Positions 23,301 to 33,810 of a stretch of DNA of 64,000 nucleotides are shown here, in pieces. The notes below the pieces were generated by a model. It was not told where the DNA came from. It made no database searches and was given only the letters and a program-made list of their open reading frames with translations. Numbering within the stretch: position 1 is the first letter of the stretch; the number at the start of each line of letters is the position of its first letter. Made by a program: the position numbers and the translations under genes. This stretch comes from Fasciola hepatica (lineage: Eukaryota; Platyhelminthes; Trematoda; Plagiorchiida; Fasciolidae). Where the stretch lies: NCBI GenBank assembly GCA_948099385.1, contig CANUEZ040000183.1, positions 7,316,001-7,380,000 of the forward strand, written 5' to 3'.

Positions 23301-23444
23301 ATTGCAGACAAACCCTTTGGGCGCAGCTGCATGCTATCTCATCACCCACTATTGTGTTGTGCAACTTCATTCAGTACCGTTCCATCGTGAAAAAGTACCT
23401 CATTTTGGGAGTTGCATCGGGCGACTGCAATATCCTAGATATCT
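20351..23444. other. Unrecognised region, no supportable gene
   Basis: Only short frames on both strands, none with a domain I recognise. The longest are 22779-23096 (+, 105 codons) and 21100-21381 (-, 93 codons). No RNA gene, tandem array or readable transposon motif. Confidence 0.4.
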
Positions 23445-23580
23445 CACTGTTTGAGGTTTGTATTATTCACCTGTTCATTGACCGGTTAATATATGATAGA
23501 TTCATGTTTCCAGGTAATCTCGGTGTTCGTTACATTTGATCCGCGGCTCCACGCCTACGTCAGTGGTTTGGCTGCATACA
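23445..23580 (+). repeat. Possible BEL/Pao LTR-like fragment, + orientation
   Basis: It contains TGTTTGAGGTTTGTAT, which is the exact reverse complement of the core in copy A near 13987-14003. It continues CACCTGTTCATTG..TTAATATATGA, similar in order to the reverse complement of 63215-63180. A fifth, more decayed member in the opposite orientation is the likely reading. Confidence 0.35.
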
Positions 23581-26500
23581 AGTGGGCCTTCTCACTCCTA
23601 TTCCGTGCGCTAAACTAAAGTACTCCATCTAAAATTAGGCGGTTCGTGGTGCCACGATTGGTGGCAACTACTGCTGTACAGTATATACACCGTACGCTTA
23701 GCAGTAATAAGATGCGACTACTCAGGCAGAAAGATATTCGCGTGGAGCTTGTGGGAAGGAAAGGAACAACGATCATTACCTTCCCTGTCCAAAATGAAAC
23801 GAGCTGACCAGCGTGGAACATTTTCGACCCAGAACTAGAACTGTTAGGCCACCCCTGGAGCACTGAGTGTAGGTCTGGGCACTGTACCACCGGAAAGATA
23901 TGAGTTATAAAGAGAAGATGCGAGCGCGAGCCACTAGGATGGGGACTGGGCGAGGGTGGAATTTCCGCCATGGGAGTCCTCATTTCTTGTGTCTGTTCTC
24001 AATGAGAAGGAGGTATGTTCCTGGTGATTTGGTGTAAACCTTCATCTCAGCAAAGGGGTTACCAGGCGTAAGTGAGAAAACATTTTTCTGTCCGACCTAG
24101 GAGAGAACACGTAAGAGCATAGCTTACGACTTCATAAAGCGCACTCAAAGCCTCAGCTTAAGGTAAATTACTCCAGAACTACGCGGATATTCGGCCCTCC
24201 GCAACTCGTCTTTACCAGAACATCAGCGGAATTCGACCCATTCCAGGTTAACCCTTGAGGGGGAACGAGCACCCACGATGTGGCAGTGTTTCTTTTCAGG
24301 GGTTGGCACCCAGCGGTCTACCAAAAAATAATAGAGAATTTCAGGAAAGTGGTGGATCAGCCTCTACTGTCAGCCGAGCAAAGCATATAATTGGAAACCA
24401 CCAACCACCCAGTAAGTGGTAAGTAGTCGCTCATCAAATGTAACTCGATCAGACCACCAGATGGGGTTTGCTTCAGCAAGGAGGTTAAGGTGCTGACCAA
24501 GTTGATGGGTAAGCTTCTTCTGTAAAGCGAAAAAAGACAAAAAAGCAGCCTGAGAAAACTTCTGGATCGTGGGGGCTCCCGATTTCCTCGGTTTTTGAGA
24601 GCCCGTAAAAGTACTACATTTGTGCTGAAATCGTGCTCGCAGCAGAATGAAGCACTTTTGCTCAAAATGCTCCGAATCCTTTACTACAAGGCAGTCCTAG
24701 ACCCACTCTTGTGCGGCGGCAAGAAAAGTGTGAGCAGGGTAGATGTGCCTGAAATACCGAAGATAAGACCGAGGCACTCAAAGTGTTCTTCGAGCTGGCC
24801 CACAGCAAAATCTGGAATGCTACCCGGCTCTGCTAAACAATCCCGCTGGGCGGGGTAGAATCCTCTCCGCTGACCCACCCCTGCTAAGGACACAACATTC
24901 ATAGCTTTTACGCACCCACTCGGTAAATTGCTGGCACCAGCCACCCTGCGCCCCAACTGCTTGACAGGCGAAATGGATTTTGGGATCACCTGTCTCGTTT
25001 TACTGCGGATTCCGTTCGACGTCAAAAGTTGCTTGCCGCTACACACCCCTTATCCCGCGCCCTGACTACTAACGACAACGCGTTGTAGCTGACATTAAAC
25101 AAAAGCTCTCTTCTATGACCACCGTTTGGCAGCCGGTTTGGCTCGTGTTATACACATAGTTGGCTTTGGACACGTGCCGTACGGGCTCACTTTCTAGGTT
25201 CGTGCTCATTTACTGCCGTTTGGTTTTATTAATATCGCACATCCATTGCACTTCCAGTGGGTTGGCTTTTTTTGTTTCTTCCAAGGGACCTGGCCGCCAT
25301 TCCATCATTGAATTGATAAATAGCGAACACTTTTACTGGTGTGCCGGCAGATAGCTTTGATGAGGCAGAATTGACGACGAGTATGCTGAAGCATGCATAA
25401 CTCGTTCTCAGCCTTTAGAGATACCACAGCACTCGAGAAGCAACGGACAAAAACTTGTGCAACATTCATTTTTACGTCAGTAAAATTGTCACTTTCCAGA
25501 GAGTCACGGTGCATGGCCGGTCAAAACTGATGTTTGAGGAGGCTTCAAAGCGCAGCAATATACATCGCCCGTACTAGTATTTCGCTGAATCTAACCAAAA
25601 TAAACCTATACCCAAAACAGTTTCTCCGCTTGAATTTCAGCTGATTCCTCAGCCTTTTCATTCGCCTGATAGGACCCTTACAAACTCAGTTATGGGCAGA
25701 TAATGGTTGATGATCCGCATGACGTTGAGTGTGTTTCTCGATCTTATGAGTCCCTGAAGTCTGGGTTAAATTTTCTCGATGGCGAGAAGTTTAAAATGTG
25801 TCCTAATAACTTTGTCTCCATTGTGCTTCCGGTTGCTCATTACAAGTACGAGGGAACTGATAGCAGAACTTCCGTAACGAAGAAGGGACTTAGGATCCTT
25901 AAAGGGAAATTAGAATCTGAGAAACTACTACGAGGCTTTGGAGATTACGGTGTTGCTTCCGGACCACCAGCAAATTGTAAGGCTAGAGTCTTTCAAAGAG
26001 CAGCTGATACCTGTTATAACGCAAGGGATATGTGACTTGAAAGAAGAGTGTTATTCTCCCTAAAATAATGTGATGTTTGGCTTAAAAATGAATTTAAAGT
26101 AGTAACGGTTGTGCATAGGATCACTAAGGGTAGAAAGGAATCCTTCGATGGCTCTCCGCGAAAATATTAGGGTTTTGTAACAGATATAGGTGAGTTGGTA
26201 GACGGCGGGCGAAAATAGTCGTCCCTTTTTTATTATTGCGGAAGGAGAGCTAACTAGGCCAATGACCGTGGTCTTCCTTCCAAAGAAACAAAGAAATGAG
26301 CAGGCAGTGGTTGCAATCTCAACTTCGACTGCAAGACCACACACAATATTGCAGGCTTTTGCCAGGAGAGTATTCTCAAATTTGAACGCGCTTTGGACCG
26401 GTATGAGCGGCATGCGCTGTTTAGCTATCTGGGTGAAGGGATGAGAAATAACTCAAATGCAGATGCCACAAAGGGCCGAACTGAATATTTTAACAAACCT

Positions 26501-27238
26501 GATTCGCTCAATAGAGCGAATACCGAAGGAGCTACTAGAAAGATGGTCAAATGTTGCGCAGGAAACATAAAATAGTGCTCCGGACCTATGTTTATTGGCT
26601 TGCTAGCGTTCACAGGCAGACAAATGCTGTAATCGAGTAGTTTACCAAACGGTTTGTCGTAAATGTTACCAGAAGCCTTAGGGCCCCCAAGCTTAATATC
26701 AAAAACGTCAGAATCGAACGTCATACTATGTTTCGTTTCGCGCAGTGTACAGAAGGCCGCCGAGTGGCTGCCTGCAGTAGGTTCCCAAATGCCCCCGTTT
26801 CAGCAGGCCAGAACCTAATAATAGCTAGCAAAAGCTGCTTTCGCCACAAGGAGCCTAATTAGGCGATCAGGGGTTTTTCCGCTCCACCATGCTGTGTAAA
26901 GTTCCTGCGAGTGGTGAAAAGCATAAAACTTAATGCTGTTGAAGCAGCACAGTCTTGAATTATTACGGGGTGCGAGGTCTGGGCTAGAGTTTTCCTTGAT
27001 ACTGGGGTCATTTCTTTATCCTAATAGTTCAGGTGGACCAGAAGATGGTTCGCTAGATAATCGAACAGTGGGTGAGGGATCAGGAGTCCAATCATGGTTG
27101 CATTTTGTGTCCCACATTTCCCGTGATAGACCACTGGGCAAAAGAGGGGGGTTCAGGTTCGCGGCGTTCCACTTAGCTTGGGCCGGGGAAGCCAAATTTT
27201 CCTGGAAAATTCATCGGAAAAACCCTTGCCGTTCTCCC
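23581..27238. other. Unrecognised region, no supportable gene
   Basis: Frames up to 139 codons occur: 26933-27352 (+, runs into the solo LTR), 23615-23983 (-, 122), 24684-25046 (-, 120), 26060-26413 (-, 117) and 25703-26035 (+, 110). None shows a recognisable domain or a convincing series of exons. The phrase CATTACC..CCTGT(A/C)CAAAATGAA occurs at 23777 and again at 48829, hinting at one more dispersed repeat. Confidence 0.4.
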
Positions 27239-27658
27239 TATAGAAGGCGTCCAAGGGTGACTGGTGATCTTGTCTTCTGCTCAGTCTTGCGGGGAAATAC
27301 CAACGTTATCCCTTTTATCGGACGAATAGAAAAAAGCAAGTCGGTTTACTGATGCAAGGTTTATTCCATATGTCGTGGCACAAAGGCAGTACCGATACGA
27401 GAGATACACCGAACGGGTATGAACGAAACGGCTGAGCAAAAGGCGAACCGCCAGCGCGCACAATCGGCGAAAGACCAAACGTGAAAGAGATTCGAAACGA
27501 GATCGACGAAAACCTCGGAAACGTCAGTCCAGTAAAACGTACGCTACCTAAAAACAGGATGAGGTTGATGTTAAACGTCAGAAATGATCGGAAAGGGAAT
27601 AGATTCAAAGCGATGTCCAGAAAACAGTCAGTTTCCCAAAACGATCGAGACCATTACA
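27239..27658 (-). repeat. Solo LTR of gypsy family C
   Basis: The reverse complement aligns end to end with the 428-bp LTRs of element C: it begins TGTAATGGTCTCGATCG and ends CCTTCTATA. It carries the same internal CTCTCGTATCGGTACTG. It is far more diverged (many substitutions and small indels; 420 bp) than the two element C LTRs are from each other. The flanks read TCCC before and CCCC after, a plausible decayed 4-bp target duplication. No internal region is attached, so it is a recombination-derived solo LTR. Confidence 0.85.
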
Positions 27659-28479
27659 CCCCAATCCATCGCATAAGGGCGTAGCATCTCTATACCGTGG
27701 TTTGACCTTACTATATGTGAAACCATTTCTCTTGGTACACGTATCACTAGATATTCAGGGACCGCCGGGAGTAGTAGAGACCTACGCGCCTATAAACATT
27801 GACTCCGACACGAGCAGGACAGCAGCTGAACAACTCTTTCTTGATTGTGAAGCCTTTAAAATTACCTTTCGGACCTTGATCAGCTCAAGGCTGCCTGCTT
27901 CCAAATCAGCTGGCTTCTGAGTGTCTCCCTTTTACGACGGTTTGCTTATTTATGCAAATAAAGCCTTTACAATTGGAGAGCCGCCAGTAAAGTATGAAGA
28001 GGCTCTACGAGGTGGATTTTGGTGAAGATGAGCCGGTGTGTGGGAGGGTGGAATCTACTGACTGTTGACGAATCTAGCAGAACCCTCCAGAATATCGGTG
28101 GACACTGCTGGGTTGGGTTACCGTGTTGCAGTGCTGGAAGTGAGCTGTCTAGCGACCGCAAATCGGTGTGGCACCGATTTTCACTACTAAAGAGAGAATT
28201 CGGAGCTACTCTCAAAGTAAGATTGTGGTGTTTGTTTTTATGAGCGCAAATGACATGTGAGAACCACAGTTCCTCTCTCCTAGGGAACGCTAACTGAGGG
28301 ACCACCGCAAGACCTCTGAGGCTTGAATCTGAACAGGCCAGAAAAATAGACGTAGATTTGAAATAAGTGGTTGGTAATTGGAGTGTATCACTCAGAGAAA
28401 CAGGACGAGTGAGGAAAGCTTGTAGCTGGCATGCCGAACTAGTCTTCAATAAGGCACGTGGAACCATTGGTGCTTCTGT
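27659..28479. other. Unrecognised region
   Basis: A 166-codon frame lies on the - strand at 28467-27967, but it has no recognisable domain and no neighbours that would support it as a gene. I treat it as chance or unidentified repeat. Confidence 0.35.
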
Positions 28480-28550
28480 TTTATTAATAATAATGACGGT
28501 GGTTTATCTTTGAGAAACCTGAGGCATGACAGATACGTGATCAAATGCCA
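28480..28550 (-). repeat. LTR-B tail fragment, reverse orientation
   Basis: The reverse complement reads CATTTGATCACGTATCTGTCATGCCTCAGG..TAAACC..ATTATTATTAATAAAA. This follows the TGATCATGC..CATGC..AATAAA..(ATT)n order of the cores at 2328, 8546 and 19693. It is short and diverged. Confidence 0.4.
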
Positions 28551-31207
28551 TAGACAATTATATGAACCGAAATCTCTTGATAACGTAGAAGAACATACGA
28601 CCGATGTAGGATAGGTGGACTCAAAAGAGGTAAATGTGAGATGAATGCACGCACATTGGGGAACAGCGGAGGAAGTTATTACAGACCCATTGATGAATTT
28701 GAACTAGTGCACAGCACATCTTAAAATCAAGGTCAAGTGGCGTGATCCGATCCGATCTGGTCCAGGTAGAGACGGCTGAAACTTGGGAAATGTACTTGCG
28801 AGAGACAGAATTCGGTTGGAATGATTGTATTGGCGGAAGACGATGGAAAGTAAATTGATATGCATGGAAAATGAGTAGATAGCCATGAAGCTTTGCTGTA
28901 GTGTGATAGGGGATCAGCAGTAAGTTACAAAGCACGATGTGAAGCATGCAGCAGGCAGACCAGGTCTTCAGAGGTGGGTCAGAAAGAAAGAATGTTTTGG
29001 ATAGACTAGTACCGATATTTTAAGAACGGATGCATATCAACAGAAGCGGCGGGAAAACGGAAGTGTAGGAGGCCGGCGAAGACTATAGAAAGTAGAGCGA
29101 AAAAGAGCTACACGTCAACGATGAAGTGTGGAATGTCAACGGAGAAGAGCCGCTGGAGCGCATAACGCTAGAGTGCTGGAACGCGGGAATAGCAGTGATC
29201 AGAGGAGACAGGTGGGGCTAAATCAGATGGTTCTGAATTGCTCAGGGAAATCACTACGCGTTGTTCTCTTTACAACAGTTGGAACATGGTGGACCCGCAA
29301 AAAACAGCCTAGGAAGCATAACGAAGATAACGGCTACGGTTGTAGAACAACGAATGTGGCGGAAATGACAGACTGGTTCGGTGTACGCACGACAGTTGAC
29401 GACGGGAAGCAGTAAGAGTGCTGAAAAAATCTTGAGGTGAGCCTTTCGTGGCGAAACGAGGAGGGCGGGGGCAAGCAATCCGAAAACGGTTTTATTGGAT
29501 GAGGTAGGGCTGCGGCAGTGAGAGCGTTAAATCCACAACGGATGCCAGTGGATGGAGCTGACCATACACTGGACGCTCAACCTGGAAAGCACTTCATGAA
29601 GTGAACACTGGGAGTGTGATCCTCCAGACTAGTCGCGCCCGGACATTATAGCAGACGGTCTGCATGCCCGCTGTGCTCCGGCCAAGGCGGTGGATTTGAT
29701 CGCACCCCGCAACGATCGGATAGGAGCAATGGTCATTGGTGATTATGCGTGAGGCGTAGTTCTACAATGAAGGTATATGATCCGAGATCTGCTAGCCAGT
29801 TTGTGAGGGGTTTTGGAGGGCAGAAGCAGCGGGAACGGACATGGTTGGACTACCACACGGCAGTGTTATTCAGGTGCACTTGTAATGGGAGTGACGACGG
29901 CGGTGCAAAGACAGTTGACGAATGTTGGGGGTAAAATGCACTTTGACAGAAAACTAGGGAAGGGAGACAGACAGCGAAGTGCAGCTACGATGTGACCCTG
30001 CTGCAGATCAAAGGTTAAAGGAGGCAAGTAAAAGCCAAGAACGAAGGAAGCTCAGGTGGGTCTGAGGATACAAGAAAAGCGGAAAGCAGTGTACGAAAGT
30101 AACGGTATCTCAGTTCCGTCTATTCAACGCGGGAGAGACCACGGCTAGCCAAGAGTAAGAAATTATGTCAGAGAGATGGGGCTACTTGCCGCTGATTATG
30201 ATGACGCTTGGTAAGTGTGGGTTCTTTGAAAAAGTTGGCAGAACTAGGAAGTCAAGACCACTCCCGTAAGCTACATCCCTTAGGTCGAAGCCACTTAAAC
30301 CACCGCGTAAGGGCCCCCAACTGAATGAAGAACAGTCCAGATTCCGTGAAGCTCTCCTCCTTCCCACGATGAAAAAGAGAACAAAAGCTGCAGCCAACCC
30401 TCGCCCAAGAAAGTCCAAGACAGTCAACGAAAAGTCACAAGAAACTCAGCGAATCAATGTGTTAGTCTTTTTCCCAGCGTAAACTGGCCTGATGTAAAGA
30501 ATTTCTCCTTTCTTTCTTGCTTTATTTAGTTCCTCGTGGAAACGTTATTCCCCTTGCTGGTTACTCCTTCCTGAAACTTCATCCTTCTTCCACCAGCAGC
30601 GAATTTCCGACTTCAGTTGATGCCTGGCACTTCTCATGAAGGTTATCTAGCCCTTTAGGAAGGGACTACCACCTCTCATGTACACAAATGTGTAAAATTC
30701 AGAGTTCCTCCGCGCACCTTCATGAAAGTCTTAACTAGCTACTTGCTCTGTCCTCAATAACTTTTTTGAGTGAACTTGAGTATGCCTCATTGACCTCTTT
30801 CTTGCATCATTCTCATGAATGTTGTGATTTCTGCGTCCTGATACAGTGTCCACCTCAAATGTTTACACCTGGCTGATTCCTTACCATTGCCGAAGTTGGC
30901 TCGGAATAGGGCCATACTTACTGCTTATTCCGCCGTCACCTCACTTCATTTAAACCCTCCCTAGCATCATTCCTCTGTGACTAAAATGTGCAGCTCACTC
31001 CCAGAAATTTGTGAATGTTCCTCCTTTTTGAATGATATCGTAAACTGTGACCACTCTTCTGTGACCGCTTCTCGACCACGGCCGAGAATTGTGCCATCAT
31101 TATTTATATTATTAGATGTGCGTATATTAGGTGACTGAACTGAACGAGCGACTGTGAGTTATCGACTGAGCACTGACAGAAATGGGAGCTGAGCCTGAGA
31201 AACTCGA
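28551..31207. other. Purine-rich region, unrecognised
   Basis: The + strand is A/G-rich, so the - strand resembles the C/T-rich LINE family that follows at 31.2-33.8 kb. It may include its 3' part or another copy, but no motif is readable. Short + frames at 29128 and 29749 have no domain. Confidence 0.3.
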
Positions 31208-31280
31208 ATGATGATGGACAACTTATTCCATAGCTTAGAGTGGACGAGAAGAAAAGCTTGTGACCGCATGACCGACTTAG

Positions 31281-31835
31281 CTATGGTAGATGGAATAGTA
31301 AGGGGCCGATGCCGAAGAGAGGGTAGAGAGTTTCACAGAAGCTCAGTGGGTCAAGGAAAAAATGTCCGTTATGGGACAAGCTATGCAAGAAGGTTGAGTT
31401 TAACCTCAAGCTGCGGAGCCGGAGTTGATCGAGATTCAGATGCTGCCATAGTTCTCCATAGATTACTGAAGCTGACCAATCGAGTAATCGTTCAGTAAAA
31501 CTCCTTCGTATATCTTGTAGAGCAAATCTGTTAAGTTTGAAATTATGGAAAAGATCATTGCGCAATATTCAAGGGGGCCTGATATGGGACTCATAAAAAT
31601 TGATGATACGGTCCCGGAGACGAAAGAAGAGGAGAAGAAGGGCCATGCTTCTTTTAGCTTTGGCCGCTCGGATAGTGAGGTGCTCACAGAAGCTGAGAGA
31701 GATAGAGTAATGGAGGCCTAAATCACGGATGACAGGTTGACAGGCAGTTGAAGACTCACCAACAGTTGGAAATCCACGAGGCAGTTGGAATTCGCAGGTT
31801 GGAACCTGGCTCTTATCAGTGGAAAGGTTAGTCAT
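31281..31835 (-). pseudogene. LINE RT C-terminal region
   Basis: The frame 31835-31569 gives LGLHYSISLSFCEHLTIRAA, the 'D/LGV....L.FS.H' block that follows RT motif E in Jockey/CR1 elements, and ends in FYESHIRPP. A shifted frame (31687-31463) continues with LEYCAMIF, completing the widespread 'Y...VRPxLEYC' block. The element stops being readable below about 31280. Confidence 0.6.
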
Positions 31836-31902
31836 CCAGGAGCAGCACCAACGGTCAGGTGCAGAAAGCTCCTCGGGAATGTAGCTGAGTGCAGAGGCAG
31901 CA

Positions 31903-32685
31903 TCAACGAACCTGAAAGAGAAGACGGCAAATAAGAGCTAGATCCAGTGAGTCAATGGTATACGCAAGAAATGGAAGGGGCCTCATCATATCTTCCTCTA
32001 TACAGCCGTTCGTAACAGGTCTTCGAAGAGTGATATTGCCGTTGGTGAGGACCACCTGATAATTATGAATGAGATGGGATAGCATCCAAGAAAGAGGTGG
32101 GTCGGTCATTCCAAAAGAACGCAATTTAGCTGTGAGACGAGAGTATGGAACGTGATGGAAAGCCTTCGGAAGATCAAGGCGGGCAATGACTTATGTCTGC
32201 CCGCTATCAGCAGCCTTAGTGACCAGGTCAAAAAAGCCGAAATGGCATGTGGTGTATGACCGCTGTTTGAGAAACTCGTGCTGCCAGTTGCTGAGACGTT
32301 TGAAGCGAGAAGGTAGGTATTGGTGCCATCTTTAGAAATCGCTTTTTTATTCTGGAGATGGCTGGAGTGTGGTTATTGAAACTGTGGCTAGGGAGTTCTT
32401 GAAGGGGTCCTTTTAGTGTCATGGAACGACGACTAAGAGCTTTTGCTTTGACGGTACCAAACTGGAGGCGAATTAAAAAATGAATAATTTTATTAGCGGG
32501 AGTAGGCGGCCATATTCATCGATAATGATTGTGGCCGGGGGTAACCCTTCCGGTCCAGGATGGGCAGGAGCTTTGTAACGCGAAATACTCCTGGAACTAA
32601 TGTTTACATGGAGGACTAAGCTAGATACAGAAGAACTGGCGGTGACAAGGGGATTTATGGAAGCTTTTTCTGTGACAGGGGCCAC
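31903..32685 (-). pseudogene. LINE reverse transcriptase core
   Basis: Pieces in order: PAHPGPEGLPPATIII (frame 32685-32473, the fingers block usually 'GPDGLPP.IL'), an unreadable part around 32400-32230, then LDLPKAFHHVPYSRL (about 32190-32140, first catalytic aspartate present). Next come RSFGMTDPPLSWMLSHL and PVTNGCIEEDMMRPLPFLAY (frame 32124-31903, the decayed 'PVTSGVxQGSVLGPLLF' block). The 'FADD' box that should follow near 31920-31870 is not readable. Dead by stops and by loss of the second catalytic box. Confidence 0.65.
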
Positions 32686-33065
32686 GGAATTGGTGGGGCA
32701 AAGGTTAAAGGCCTCAGCGACATTAGAAGGGGAGGTGACCGAAGCTTTATACCGTTATAAAACGCAAAAAATAGTAGTTCCTGCCAGTTCTCAGATTTAT
32801 GTAGGAGTGGGAGTTTCACTGCTTTATTGGGACGCCTCAGGGCTTTAGCTTTGCCAGCGAGAAACTGAATCTACTTCAGACCCCGGATAATGTCAGACAG
32901 ATGCGTTGTTATGATGAGGATAAGGATGTCGTGTGTTCGGATGTGAGGGTTTTGCGTTCTAAGGTGTTTTTGTTGGAGATAGGCGAGTTTGGGTTTACTC
33001 AGAAGGGAGTTTTGGGCTGAGGAACTGAGTTTCGAGGGGCAGTTCCTCGTGTTAAGTGGGATGTA

Positions 33066-33760
33066 TCAGAGGCCTGATGTTGGTCGACCGTTGAAAAATG
33101 CATCAATCTTGGTTACAGATGAAGTTAGGGGAGGGTTCAACTTTGAACTAGGAGAATTGTTGACTCCGGTCAGGAAACCCGATAAATAAGGGTGGAATAA
33201 AAGACTCTCTGCTACTAAGTTGTGGTCGCTGCTTGGAAAATTATACAGAGCGGAAACCAAACCGTTGGTAAGGCTGTGGTGGGATACAAGATCGAAGCTG
33301 CTAGAGTTCCTGGTAGGGGTTGAGACGTGCTGCACCCAACCCCCGAAGTGAGTATGGAGGACAAAGTCTAATGAGCTGGGAGGCGCTGTGAGTGTAGCCC
33401 AGGATACTTTGGGCCAATTAAAATCACCGGCTATGGTTTTCGCTACCAAGTGTGGCAGCAAAAGGTAATCAAAGGCTTCCAGTAACGGAAACTGGTGAGT
33501 AGTAGTAGAGGAGGGTGGTGGGTAGGCACAACCAGCGGGCACGGCGATAGCTGGCAACTGAAGTGTAAGCGATAGATACTTCAGGATTGCGTCGAGTTTT
33601 GGTGTGACTGGCGGGAGACTTTGAGATGGCATGCAGTACGTACGCTAAACACCCATCCCCGGGTCTCACAGTCCTATTTTCTCCGAGGAAGCTTTATCTC
33701 TCGAGCACAAACTTGTCTGTAGGAGTGTGTTCCGTGATTCAGGTTTCTGTAATAAGGTTG
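33066..33760 (-). pseudogene. LINE apurinic-like endonuclease
   Basis: This enzyme nicks the target site. LITET followed by a stop, then ITEHTPTD (about 33760-33715), corresponds to the 'ITETWL' block with its catalytic glutamate; the stop replaces the usual tryptophan. The 188-codon frame 33632-33066 carries GDFN at residues 69-72, FVLHTHFGGWVQHVSTPTR near 90-108, FDLV at 113-116 and SSDHNLV at 134-140, the catalytic DHN box. The catalytic E, D and H are all still readable, but at least one frameshift separates the halves. It leads directly into the RT. Confidence 0.75.
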
Positions 33761-33810
33761 ATATTAGGACTTGTGACAGGGTTTTAATCGGTGAAGCATG
33801 CTTAAAGTAG

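Larger units (their letters stand above)
31208..33810 (-). mobile_element. Non-LTR retrotransposon (Jockey/CR1-like), degraded
   Basis: On the - strand, endonuclease (about 33760-33066) is followed by RT (32685-31903) and an RT C-terminal thumb-like region (31835-31281), the normal LINE order. The frame is broken many times. ORF1, expected above 33.8 kb, is not readable, although purine-rich + strand DNA extends to about 34.9 kb. No target duplication or tail could be set. Confidence 0.65.

Noticed and set aside
27967..28467. 166-codon minus-strand frame as a possible host gene
   Set aside because: No recognisable domain, low-complexity serine/leucine-rich stretches, no neighbouring exon or known motif; left as unrecognised sequence.
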